This document shows positions 54,128-62,126 of a stretch of 64,000 nucleotides of DNA, in pieces. Each line of letters begins with the position of its first letter. Position 1 is the stretch's first letter. The translations under genes and the position numbers were made by a program. The stretch comes from JAUWPO01 sp965603285 (GTDB lineage Bacteria; Chloroflexota; Anaerolineae; Anaerolineales; UBA4823): the NCBI GenBank assembly GCA_965603285.1, contig CBFDCK010000001.1, forward strand, positions 21,162 to 85,161. Direction: 5' to 3'. Under the pieces are notes generated by a model. The model had not been told where the DNA came from. It ran no database searches and saw only the letters and a list, made by a program, of their open reading frames with translations.

Positions 54128-55921
54128 TTAGATCATTGGATCCATCATTAAAGCGGGATGCGCGCTTGCTTCCATATGGGCTAGGATTTCTTCCTCGGTC
54201 AGTGCGTTCTCCTCGGTGGCGATCATATCCACAAATCCAGGCACCCCCGCTTCGTTCGCGAGCGTCTCCAGCACAGGACGCAGTTCCTCCCTCAGGGCGC
54301 GATTCATCCACACAATGCGCCGCCAGCCTCCTTCGGCTGAGATGAATTTATCCCTTTGCAAAGCCCGCTTGCTGTGACCAATGAAGCCGGGAACGGGAGC
54401 ACCCGCTCCGACTATCTCATATAGCATCGCCCAGTCCATCCCGCTTGGCGTCATGCCATCGTATGTATGTTCCATTATCATCACACCGTTGGATATCGGG
54501 AGCATGGCTGTGATGCACTCGAAATCGCCGCATGCAGAGCCGGGGTCTTGCATCATGCTGTACAGGCTATAGGCTGTTAAGACACCGCCCGATTCTTGCT
54601 GCACGATCTGGTTGACACTCTCCCATTGACCGAGGTTGGCATCTATTAAACCGCTTTTTTTGACCGCTTTGTTAGGACCGACAGGGCGGATAATGACCGC
54701 CGCGCGCGCATCCATCCAGTCTACTGCACCGCAAACTCCGGGATGCTCCGGGCTAATGACGCAGAGATGCCCGCCAGCGATGGATTGACAAAGACTGCAG
54801 GTGTAGAAGGTATCTACGTCTTCATCAGTTAGGCTGATTAAGCGTTTATCCCGCTGTTCATAGATTGCTTGAGCTCTTTCTGTGATGATCGGTATTTGCG
54901 TCGGTTCGGTATAAATGGTGATCTGAACACGGCTGAGGATATTGCCAAATTCATTGTGATATCGAGCGTGTAGAATCTCTCCCAGGTGGCGTAAGTGTAG
55001 ACCTTTATCAATGGCTTTTTGGGTGATGCGCAAGGTAACAATCGTCCGCTGCCCTCGATGTACGACTCCATCTACATCGTTGATCATCGTCTCGATTTGC
55101 CGCTCCAGGACTGGCTCGAAGTCCGGCTGCATCTCCCGCCCGCTGATTTCGATCAGCATTGCGTAGGATTGGTTGCCGCTCAAACCAGAATCCAGGTCTG
55201 GTCCGACAACCATTATCTGCCCGTCGATGATCTTTTCTCCCGTTTCGGTCAGTTCAACACCGGCAAGACATGCACCGCAGGCTTCATCGTGCACAACCTG
55301 GCCAGAGAAATCAGAGCTATATGCCACGGGCAATTCCGGTATTGGGACGTTAATCTGCAAGCCCCGCTCCTCGATGCCAATCTGGACGATGTCGGAGAGA
55401 TCAACCCCACCGATGGCGGGGAGGTACTCAGCCGAAATCTCCCAGGTTTCCACAGAGGCTGGCAGATCGGCGTTACTCAGCAAAGGGCAGCCCAGGGGTG
55501 TGGCAGCCTGTGCCAGCGCCAAACGGTCAGGTGTCGGTTCGCCCAGCAGCAAGGTGATACCGGGCAACCGCTGGCGGGCGTAGCGCAGCGCATCTTCGGG
55601 GCTATCGGCATTGCCAAAGATCTGTGCCATACGAGCGATGAATCCCAGGGCACACTGCAGGTCAAAAGGCACAATGCCAGAATTCCAACCAAGCGGCAGA
55701 CCAGCTTCTCGCAGAGCAGCGGTCAATATATCTTCGGTGACAAAAACCACAACTTTCCGTTGGGTCAGCGACTCGATTATCGTTGAAGCCGCTACAGCAT
55801 CATCGCCCATTAGCAGTGTATAGCCGGAAGTCGAACCGTCGATGAACCCAATCCCCTGGTGCCGCACATCGGCATCGTCAGCCAAAGCTGCGGCGGAAAA
55901 AATATCGATAGAATCTGACAT
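54128..55921 (-). CDS. Acetyl-CoA synthase (AcsB/CdhC)-like protein with altered A-cluster motif
   Basis: A 597-residue homologue of the acetyl-CoA synthase subunit. The [4Fe-4S] cysteines C375, C378, C387 and C397 have the exact family spacing (3, 9, 10). The motif that holds the distal nickel, Cys-Gly-Cys in known ACS, is C464-G465-D466, 67 residues after C397 as in the Moorella enzyme. So one nickel-bridging cysteine is Asp; a further Cys is at 469. The N-terminal part is shorter than bacterial AcsB (about 730) and longer than archaeal CdhC. Conserved blocks ISPEHPGVCGAVDWMDA and KFISAEGGWRRIVWM are intact. It is the last gene of the minus-strand cluster. No CODH is visible. The reaction may differ from acetyl-CoA synthesis. 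Confidence 0.85.
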   Translation of the reverse strand: MSDSIDIFSAAALADDADVRHQGIGFIDGSTSGYTLLMGDDAVAASTIIESLTQRKVVVFVTEDILTAALREAGLPLGWNSGIVPFDLQCALGFIARMAQIFGNADSPEDALRYARQRLPGITLLLGEPTPDRLALAQAATPLGCPLLSNADLPASVETWEISAEYLPAIGGVDLSDIVQIGIEERGLQINVPIPELPVAYSSDFSGQVVHDEACGACLAGVELTETGEKIIDGQIMVVGPDLDSGLSGNQSYAMLIEISGREMQPDFEPVLERQIETMINDVDGVVHRGQRTIVTLRITQKAIDKGLHLRHLGEILHARYHNEFGNILSRVQITIYTEPTQIPIITERAQAIYEQRDKRLISLTDEDVDTFYTCSLCQSIAGGHLCVISPEHPGVCGAVDWMDARAAVIIRPVGPNKAVKKSGLIDANLGQWESVNQIVQQESGGVLTAYSLYSMMQDPGSACGDFECITAMLPISNGVMIMEHTYDGMTPSGMDWAMLYEIVGAGAPVPGFIGHSKRALQRDKFISAEGGWRRIVWMNRALREELRPVLETLANEAGVPGFVDMIATEENALTEEEILAHMEASAHPALMMDPMI

Positions 55922-55937
55922 AATTACTCCAGGTATG

Positions 55938-56438
55938 TCACCCGTTCAGTATTTGCTGCCAGCACGCAGGACGCAGGTTAAACATGGGTACCCGTTTCTG
56001 GTATTCACGGTAGGCGTTGCCAAACTTACGGATCGCTTCCGGTTCCTCCACCAGCTTGATCATCACTACCATAAAGAGCATCTCTAACGGAGCGATGAAC
56101 ATGATAAAGGAGGGCGAGCCGAGGATCAAGGCCACCGACCAAGGGAAGAAAAGAAGCCCAAAGTGCATGGGGTGGCGCATACAACCATAAACACCTGTGA
56201 TGACCAGTTTATTAGTCTCCAGGCGGGGAATATCGCCTTCACGGCCCATACGTGCCAGCAAACGACCAGTGTGCCGGCTGGCGCGCATGACGAGGCGCAG
56301 CAGCAATACCCCAACAACCAGGGTCACCAAGTGGAAAGCAGGGTTGACGAACAGTGCGTAGAACCAGTGCCAGTCCAGCCAGATTCCCAGAGCGCCGCCA
56401 CCGATCAACATAAGTACCCAGATCAACATTCGCACCAT
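55938..56438 (-). CDS. Isoprenylcysteine methyltransferase/PEMT-like membrane protein
   Basis: A 166-residue protein with about four helices. The SAM-binding C-terminal signature is present: GVYGCMRHPMHFGLLFFPWS, then EEPEAIRKFGNAYREYQKRV. Such small membrane methyltransferases act on isoprenyl-cysteine, phosphatidylethanolamine or other lipids. Here the target is unknown. Its first 60 bases are almost copied at 59857-59917, where they head a chimeric frame. It lies 16 bases before the ACS-like gene. Confidence 0.85.
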   Translation of the reverse strand: MVRMLIWVLMLIGGGALGIWLDWHWFYALFVNPAFHLVTLVVGVLLLRLVMRASRHTGRLLARMGREGDIPRLETNKLVITGVYGCMRHPMHFGLLFFPWSVALILGSPSFIMFIAPLEMLFMVVMIKLVEEPEAIRKFGNAYREYQKRVPMFNLRPACWQQILNG

Positions 56439-56441
56439 GGC

Positions 56442-56651
56442 TTAATTTCCTCCCGATTTGCGCGCCGCCAGCCAGCCGATGTTCCTAAACGCACCGACGA
56501 CGGGGTCTACGTGAGAGACCAGGATGTCAGCCCAGACCCGCGTTAGGGCTACGTCTTCGCCAAGCGCTGAGCCAAGAATCATGTCAGTATAGTAGGTTCC
56601 GACAAAGGAGTAGACACTTCTTTTTAGCACATTTAACGAATACTTGGACAT
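56442..56651 (-). CDS. Small hypothetical protein of the metal cluster
   Basis: A 69-residue protein starting MSKYSLNVLKRSVYSF and ending RNIGWLAARKSGGN. Its start has AAGGAG 12 bases upstream; an ATG at 56672, overlapping the alcohol dehydrogenase stop (ATGA), is the alternative and would add seven residues. No motif is recognised; it is mostly helical and lacks cysteines. It is packed tightly (3 bases) against the methyltransferase gene, so it is probably real. Confidence 0.55.
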   Translation of the reverse strand: MSKYSLNVLKRSVYSFVGTYYTDMILGSALGEDVALTRVWADILVSHVDPVVGAFRNIGWLAARKSGGN

Positions 56652-56668
56652 CGCTTTATTATTCTCCT

Positions 56669-57685
56669 TCATTCTACAATCTTAATGACCGCATTCGGCT
56701 GCTCTAGCTCCCCATGTTTTACATGGATGAGAGTATCTTGCAATGATTCAAAGGGGAACAGACTTGTACCTATTTTTATATCTAACTCTCGATCGCGAAT
56801 GATTTTAAATAATCCTTCTGCGTCACTTTTGGTTACGTTATAAAGGGTCTTTAATGAGCGCCCCCAAAAGTTTTGGCTATAATTATCAATGACAATCTGA
56901 GACGAACTTACCGGCGCCATCACCAGCGTCCCACCTTTCTCCAAGTGGGAGAGAGCAGGCTCGACGAGATTTCCTGCTGGAGGGAATATAATCGCAGCAT
57001 CTAAATTGCAAGGTAATGGCTTTTTCGTGACGTCCGCGACCCAATTTGCGCCTTCTCTTGTGGCGCGTTCAATATTTTTCCGAGACCGTGTACTCACGTA
57101 CGTTCTGATGCCGAACGATTGCGCAACCTTAAGTACACAATGCGCTGTGGGACCGAATCCGTAAAGCCCCAACTTGTCGCCTCTCTGGACCTCCGTAAGT
57201 TTAAATGCCGCGTACCCAGCAATGCCAGGACACAGCAGCGGTGCAATCTCGGTAGGTTCTAGCTGGATATCATTGAGAGGCAAGGCGTACCTCGCCGGAA
57301 TTGTTACATATTCTGCGAATCCGCCGTGCTCGTCCCACCCTGTTGCTTTGAAATCCGGGCAGTAGTTCTCTCTTTGCGAGAGGCAGTATTTACACATACC
57401 GCACGAATTGTGAAGCCAGTAAACGCCGGCCTTGTCACCAACGTTGAAACGTTGAACACTCTTTCCCACCTCGTCAACCACTCCTACTGCCTCGTGCCCT
57501 AGAATGATGGGAGATTTCTTCAAAGGTAGGTCCCCCTCCGCGATATGAATGTCAGTCCTACAGACTCCGCAGACGTCTACCTTAATGCGCACTTCATCGT
57601 CTCGTGCATGGGGGGTGAGCACCTCGACGAGTTTTAGTGGTCTATCCTCGATTTGGGCTTGTTCTTCCAGTATCCATGCCCGCAT
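56669..57685 (-). CDS. Zinc-dependent alcohol dehydrogenase (MDR family)
   Basis: A 338-residue enzyme. Catalytic zinc ligands are in CGVCRTDIHIAEGD and GHEAVGVVDEVG; the structural zinc loop CGMCKYCLSQRENYC has the usual spacing. LGLYGFGPTAHCVLKVA is a Rossmann nucleotide site with a G-x-G-x-x-A variation. It should interconvert alcohols and aldehydes with NAD(P). In this cluster it may partner the aldehyde oxidoreductase at 63454. It is 9 bases from the NAD(P)HX repair gene. Confidence 0.9.
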   Translation of the reverse strand: MRAWILEEQAQIEDRPLKLVEVLTPHARDDEVRIKVDVCGVCRTDIHIAEGDLPLKKSPIILGHEAVGVVDEVGKSVQRFNVGDKAGVYWLHNSCGMCKYCLSQRENYCPDFKATGWDEHGGFAEYVTIPARYALPLNDIQLEPTEIAPLLCPGIAGYAAFKLTEVQRGDKLGLYGFGPTAHCVLKVAQSFGIRTYVSTRSRKNIERATREGANWVADVTKKPLPCNLDAAIIFPPAGNLVEPALSHLEKGGTLVMAPVSSSQIVIDNYSQNFWGRSLKTLYNVTKSDAEGLFKIIRDRELDIKIGTSLFPFESLQDTLIHVKHGELEQPNAVIKIVE

Positions 57686-57694
57686 TGTTCGCTC

Positions 57695-59269
57695 CTAAAT
57701 GATGTGTGCTCCAGCATAACGGGCTTGAAAGGTCTCATCAAGACCTTCCCGGACTTTCCTCACAGCACGAGGGAGATAATCCAGAATATCTTGGGCTGTA
57801 ATTCCATCTTCCCCATGGTCATCAGCTGCCAGATCTCCGGCAAGCCCATGGACGAACACCCCCTGTCTCACCGCATCCTGTAGGGGAAGTCCCAGACCGA
57901 ACATAGCCGCGATCGTTCCGTTCAGTACATCCCCTGACCCAGCCGTAGCCATGCCGGAATTCCCACTCAGGTTGATGAATACCCTTTGATCGGGATAGCC
58001 GATAAGTGAATGGGAGCCCTTCAAGACAATTATTGCGTTCAGCTCCCTTGCAGTCTGCTGCAATATATCAACTTTATGGGTTTCAATGTCGCCAATACTC
58101 ATCCTTGTAATCCTGGACATCTCGCCCAGGTGGGGGGTGAGAATAGTCTCGGTTTTCCGTTCCCTCAGGATTTGAAGATCCTCACAGACAGCCGTAATGC
58201 CGTCGCCGTCAATGAGCAACGGCTTGTTGATCTCCAGAGTCAATTCACGCGCCAGTTGCTTTGTTTCCGGCTCTAGAGAAATACCAGGACCAAGCACCAC
58301 CATGTCTACTCGCTCTGATAATTCCAATAACTCCCGCTTGTTTTCGAGTGAGATACTTCCCGTATCCGTCTCTTTCTGGGGAAACATCACGATCTCGCTC
58401 CCCTTATTGGCGATAAATGGCGCAATGGAAGCGGGTGTTGCCAGGCGCGAATATCCTCCTCCTGACTTTAAAAAAGAAAGCGCTGCGAAATAGGGCGCTC
58501 CCAAGTAATTGGAAGCTCCTGCTATGAAGAGAACTTCACCGAAATCACCTTTGTGCCCAGTTTTATCCCTGGGGAGAAGCTTCAATGGGTAATTGATCGC
58601 CACTTTGAGGGTGTCGGTTGAGTAAAGGGATGGGGAAAAGGAGATGTGCGAGACGTACAATTTCCCACCTAATTCATACCCTGGGTAAAGCATATTCCCT
58701 ATCTTTGGGAGACCGAAAGTTACAGTATAATTTGCCTTCACCGCCACACCCATGACTTTCCCTGTGTCGCCATGCACACCGGAAGGAATGTCAATACTCA
58801 AAATCGATTTTCCGCTCTCGTTCATCAATTCAATGACGTCCCGGTATATGCCTCCTACGTCTCGCGATAACCCTGTACCAAAAATGGCATCTACAACCAG
58901 GTCGCAATGCTCGACTTCGTCTCTCACCACCTCAATTGTTTCCACACTCCGCACTTCAATGGGCAGACGCGTTGCAATGTCGTAATTGAGTTTCGCCGCG
59001 CCTCTGAATTTGCCTGGATCGCCCAAAACAAACACCTTTACCACGCTCCCATAGGAGTGAATCTTTCTGGCAAGCATGCATCCGTCGCCTCCGTTGTTTC
59101 CAATCCCGCAAAAAACAAGAAAGCTCTTATCCTGGATGCCGAATTCCTTTTGCAGGACAAAGTACGCAGCGTGCCCTGCATTTTCCATCAGGAGTTCTTC
59201 GACAATGCCAAACTCTTCTATGGCACGCCTATCTAATGCTCTCATCTCAGAAACTGTGCTGATTTTCAT
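57695..59269 (-). CDS. nnr: Bifunctional NAD(P)HX epimerase and ADP-dependent dehydratase
   Basis: A 524-residue fusion. The N-terminal YjeF_N epimerase (residues 1-210) has LMENAGHAAYFV, GNNGGDGCMLARKI and DAIFGTGLSRDV. The C-terminal ribokinase-like dehydratase (230-510) has LTPHLGEMSRI and the anion loop AGSGDVLNGTIAAMFGLGL. Together they repair hydrated NAD(P)H, which forms spontaneously or by side reactions of dehydrogenases. Its presence inside this cluster of dehydrogenases suggests a supporting role; the gene is often free-standing elsewhere. Confidence 0.94.
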   Translation of the reverse strand: MKISTVSEMRALDRRAIEEFGIVEELLMENAGHAAYFVLQKEFGIQDKSFLVFCGIGNNGGDGCMLARKIHSYGSVVKVFVLGDPGKFRGAAKLNYDIATRLPIEVRSVETIEVVRDEVEHCDLVVDAIFGTGLSRDVGGIYRDVIELMNESGKSILSIDIPSGVHGDTGKVMGVAVKANYTVTFGLPKIGNMLYPGYELGGKLYVSHISFSPSLYSTDTLKVAINYPLKLLPRDKTGHKGDFGEVLFIAGASNYLGAPYFAALSFLKSGGGYSRLATPASIAPFIANKGSEIVMFPQKETDTGSISLENKRELLELSERVDMVVLGPGISLEPETKQLARELTLEINKPLLIDGDGITAVCEDLQILRERKTETILTPHLGEMSRITRMSIGDIETHKVDILQQTARELNAIIVLKGSHSLIGYPDQRVFINLSGNSGMATAGSGDVLNGTIAAMFGLGLPLQDAVRQGVFVHGLAGDLAADDHGEDGITAQDILDYLPRAVRKVREGLDETFQARYAGAHII

Positions 59270-59302
59270 ACCTTGTAATACCTCTCTGTACTGGTGTCGC
59301 GG

Positions 59303-59539
59303 TCACATTAAATTTTTCCAAGCAGCTTCTCCAGTTTGTTTATAGTCATCACCCCTCTCTTCTAGTGAATCAACAATCACGTGATGCTCAATCAGATCAA
59401 TTTTACGAATAGCGGTCGGTATTATTCGCTGTGTCTCGAAAAGGGTTGCCAAACGCATGCCGTCAGGCACAGATTCTACCAGCAGCACATTCTTAATAAT
59501 CTCTTCGCCGTTCAGATATGCAGTTGCCTGACAAATCAC
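59303..59539 (-). CDS. cooT: CooT-family nickel-binding protein
   Basis: A 78-residue protein with the CooT pattern: an N-terminal Cys-x-Ala-x-Ala-Tyr-Leu strand (CQATAYLNGEEI), a central ESVPDGMRLATLFETQRII and the C-terminal IDLIEHHVIVD. CooT binds one nickel per dimer through a cysteine at position 2 and helps mature CO dehydrogenase. Here GTG at 59539 gives Met-Ile-Cys; an ATT one codon later would give the usual Met-Cys. The GTG overlaps the stop of a 58-residue frame (GTGA), so translation is coupled. A 20-residue tail is extra. It strengthens the nickel theme of the cluster. Confidence 0.75.
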   Translation of the reverse strand: MICQATAYLNGEEIIKNVLLVESVPDGMRLATLFETQRIIPTAIRKIDLIEHHVIVDSLEERGDDYKQTGEAAWKNLM

Positions 59540-59712
59540 ATTGTACCTCTTTGCCTTTCAATGGCTCCCTCCAACCAGACGTTGTTAGGCGCGATGCCTG
59601 GTACAGGGAAAACCTCCGACAAAGCATGAACCTCGCTCAGGATGGTAGCCAATTCAGCTTTATCATCAGATGAACGCAATACTTGCCTGATCAGAGTACC
59701 AACCGTCTCCAT
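59536..59712 (-). CDS. Serine hydroxymethyltransferase C-terminus-like mini-protein
   Basis: A 58-residue frame starting METVGTLIRQVLRSSDDKAE and continuing ILSEVHALSEVFPVPG. This matches the last helix and tail of GlyA-type SHMT. It follows directly, in frame, the TAA of the chimeric frame upstream (59713-59715), so the two once formed one SHMT C-terminus split by a stop. Its own stop overlaps the cooT start by four bases, so it is probably still translated. Whether it has a role is unknown. Confidence 0.5.
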   Translation of the reverse strand: METVGTLIRQVLRSSDDKAELATILSEVHALSEVFPVPGIAPNNVWLEGAIERQRGTM

Positions 59713-59913
59713 TTAACTTACGCCAAATCCCCTGCTTGTCAAAGCTGGTGTACCCACGCTGATACCACTGGTGACCTTAGCTGATCGAGGAGCTGATAGG
59801 CGCTCAAATGCCTCACGGGTGGCACGATAGTATGGCAGGGCATTTAACCAGTCTTGCCAGATTCCCGGCACGCCACCGATAGACATAAGTACCCAAATCA
59901 ACATACGCAGCAT
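59713..59913 (-). pseudogene. Chimeric relic: methyltransferase start joined to SHMT segment
   Basis: The first 20 codons (MLRMLIWVLMSIGG) copy the N-terminus of the methyltransferase at 55938-56438 with high nucleotide identity. After about 25 codons of unassigned sequence (LNALPYYRATREAFERL) it turns into an SHMT segment (VTSGISVGTPALTSRGFGVS) and stops at TAA. It is a recombination scar between two genes rather than a working gene. Confidence 0.65.
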
Positions 59914-59921
59914 GGCTTAGT

Positions 59922-60275
59922 TTACTCCAGGATGGTGATGCTATCGGGTTTGTTGGGAACCAGACACAGGAACTCGAAAGGTTCCTCGCCGATGTTCTTA
60001 TACCAATGCGGAACCTCTGCGGGAATGAAAACAACATCACCTTTTTGGACTGAAAAGGAATCATCGCTTATACCGATTTTTGCATGACCGTTGAGCACGT
60101 ATTGTTCGTGCTCGACCAGGTTCGTATGTTTCGGCATCCCGCCGCCGGGCTGTATCACAAAGAGGCGCATGGCAAAATGGGGGCCATCTTCCGGCGGAAT
60201 CAACACCTGCATGGTTGTGCCGGTGCCGGCTTCGACAATTATTGTTTCAATTTCATGGGTATGTTTGACAGACAT
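59922..60275 (-). CDS. Cupin-domain protein
   Basis: A 117-residue single-domain beta barrel. The metal-binding first motif is PGGGMPKHTNLVEHEQYVLNG, read in two parts, with two histidines and a glutamate; the second motif is GDVVFIPAEVPHWYKN. It is likely to bind a divalent metal. Such small cupins can be isomerases, dioxygenases or metal sensors. Here it stands between the LarC-TrmO gene and the chimeric relic, with a 9-base gap to the latter. Confidence 0.85.
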   Translation of the reverse strand: MSVKHTHEIETIIVEAGTGTTMQVLIPPEDGPHFAMRLFVIQPGGGMPKHTNLVEHEQYVLNGHAKIGISDDSFSVQKGDVVFIPAEVPHWYKNIGEEPFEFLCLVPNKPDSITILE

Positions 60276-60299
60276 GGTAGTTCTCTCCAGTGAGGGGTC

Positions 60300-61541
60300 T
60301 CAAACAAAAAGCAGCCGCAACGCGCCGAAGGATTGAGCGGCATCCAATACATGCTGCCCTATCCCCAAGCCAATGCGTTTACTGTCTGACAGGATGTGAT
60401 TGGATGCTACAAATTCAGGGGCAAGCGTGGCTAGGATGGCTGCGCCGGAAGGGGTCACTAATTCGCCCGTATCCGACCCGGCTTCATATGGGATTTTATG
60501 CTGCTCTAAAATGACCTGCGCGGCCAGTTCCAGGGAGTGTTCAGGGCCGGTATTCACGGGGGATGCACACACTATTGAGGATAAGTCTATCTCAAGGCGC
60601 TGCAAACCCCATCCAATGCCAGTAAGAATCGAAATGATGATTTGGGTTTGAAAAAAGTCTCCAGAGCTTTTTGGATGGATATGAGGAAGCCCAAGGCGGT
60701 GTAATTCCAGGTGATCGCTTCCTTCCAACCAGCCATCGTTCCCAGCTTCAGAGCCGCTATCCACACCATCCAGAGAACGAATAAAAGGTTTGATATCCAG
60801 AATGGGCGTGCCATCGAAGAGATCGAGCGGGCCGGTGTAGATGCGATTCCCTTCGACGCGTTGCAGTCGTACTCGGGTCAGACCAATAGGACTGGGGCGG
60901 TTGGGAGAACGGGTTGCGAAAGTTCCGTAGCGTTCCGGTCCATCTTTCCAGGGCGGATGCACGGTGATTTCAGGCTCTAGCGATCTATCTAAATAAGACA
61001 AAACAAAGATGTGGCTAAAGGTCTCTAATGCTTGCATCCCCACTATGTATTGAGTCTCCACCTGGATGTAAAATGCGCCATCACTAACATTCTCTGGTCT
61101 GGGCTGGAAGGGTGCTTTGTGTTTGTACGGCGTGTGTGCTGCGCCTATAACGGGTAATGAAATAGTTTTTTCTGGAGAAAGAGTAGCGGCGCTGTCTATG
61201 TGTTCCTCAGCTGCACGCAGGATTGAAAGCGCGCGCTGTGCAAAATCAGCATACGTATTCTTCACACCTGCCCGGGACAAGGCGTTTTCGAGAGCAATAG
61301 GAGCATCTTCCAAGGGGAACAGCTCTCGATGTTCCAGTGGGATAATGTGTAAACGGTAGGCCAGAGTCTCATCTGGGAGAAACTCGATATGTGTGTGAAT
61401 ATCTAACATACCGAGCTCTTCAGTGGCAGATTTGATGACTTTTGTCATCTCTTGCTCGGGTGCGCCCAACCCAATTAACGCGGCTGCAAATCTATCGCCC
61501 GATATGCCTGCCCTTGGATCAATCCACAAAGTACCCTTCAT
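60300..61541 (-). CDS. LarC-type nickel insertase with nested TrmO/TsaA domain
   Basis: A 413-residue fusion. Residues 1-120 are the LarC N-terminus (IDPRAGISGDRFAAALIGLG), 129-258 are a TrmO/TsaA-type SAM-binding barrel (PVIGAAHTPYKHKAPFQPRP, GTFATRSPNRPSPIGLTRV, DLFDGTPILDIKPFI), and 285-413 resume LarC (CASPVNTGPEHSLELAAQ, GELVTPSGAAILATL, GLGIGQHVLDAAQ). So a tRNA-methyltransferase-type domain is inserted inside LarC. The LarC HEVGAVD region is altered to HRLGLPHIHPKSSGD. LarC inserts nickel into the pincer cofactor of lactate racemase using CTP. The start abuts the stop of the CGGC gene. No larB or larE is visible. Confidence 0.85.
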   Translation of the reverse strand: MKGTLWIDPRAGISGDRFAAALIGLGAPEQEMTKVIKSATEELGMLDIHTHIEFLPDETLAYRLHIIPLEHRELFPLEDAPIALENALSRAGVKNTYADFAQRALSILRAAEEHIDSAATLSPEKTISLPVIGAAHTPYKHKAPFQPRPENVSDGAFYIQVETQYIVGMQALETFSHIFVLSYLDRSLEPEITVHPPWKDGPERYGTFATRSPNRPSPIGLTRVRLQRVEGNRIYTGPLDLFDGTPILDIKPFIRSLDGVDSGSEAGNDGWLEGSDHLELHRLGLPHIHPKSSGDFFQTQIIISILTGIGWGLQRLEIDLSSIVCASPVNTGPEHSLELAAQVILEQHKIPYEAGSDTGELVTPSGAAILATLAPEFVASNHILSDSKRIGLGIGQHVLDAAQSFGALRLLFV

Positions 61542-61988
61542 CTAATTGTAAGCTAGACGGGTTGCTTCATCCGCCATAGTCGGTTTAAGAAGCGGCTCCC
61601 AGGAAGGATCTTTCCAGGTTCCAAGCCGCGTGTGCATATCAAGATATTTTTGCGGAATAGGATGCGTTCCTACCTCAACTTTCACGTCGTAGTGTGCTTC
61701 GATAAAATCTTTAAAGGTGTGAATGTAGGGGCAAGGCGGATAACCCACGACAAGACCCGTGGCTAAATGGATAACTTCTACGCCGTTCTTCACCATTTCG
61801 TCGCCTGCGTACTCAATATTGCCGCCTGGACATCCGTCGCAAGTTGTATAACCAACCAATTCAACTTCTTGATCGGCGTAAATACTGAACGCGCCTTCCC
61901 TATTTGCCATCGCCCGGAAACACTTACCACCCGCACAACGACGATAGCGATCGCAGATGATGATTCCTATTTTTGTTTTTGTACTCAT
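61542..61988 (-). CDS. CGGC-domain protein, putative metal-binding
   Basis: A 148-residue protein (start at 61988 with AAGGAGC 5 bases upstream; the frame is open 41 codons further). It begins TKIGIIICDRYRRCAGGKCF and later has CDGCPGGN and PPCPYIHTF. These cysteines define the CGGC family, thought to bind metal or a cluster, with no known reaction. It has no signal peptide. It lies in the nickel cluster, directly before the LarC-TrmO gene. Confidence 0.85.
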   Translation of the reverse strand: MSTKTKIGIIICDRYRRCAGGKCFRAMANREGAFSIYADQEVELVGYTTCDGCPGGNIEYAGDEMVKNGVEVIHLATGLVVGYPPCPYIHTFKDFIEAHYDVKVEVGTHPIPQKYLDMHTRLGTWKDPSWEPLLKPTMADEATRLAYN

Positions 61989-62126
61989 TTTTGCTCCTTT
62001 TTGATGTTTGAAGTGGGACACAAGAGTATCCCCTGAACTGAAAGCGGGGCACTCTCGTTTACCATTACCTGATATGGGTGTGCTGCCCACCTCACTTTCT
62101 GGATCGAGCATTGATTGTTGATCAAA

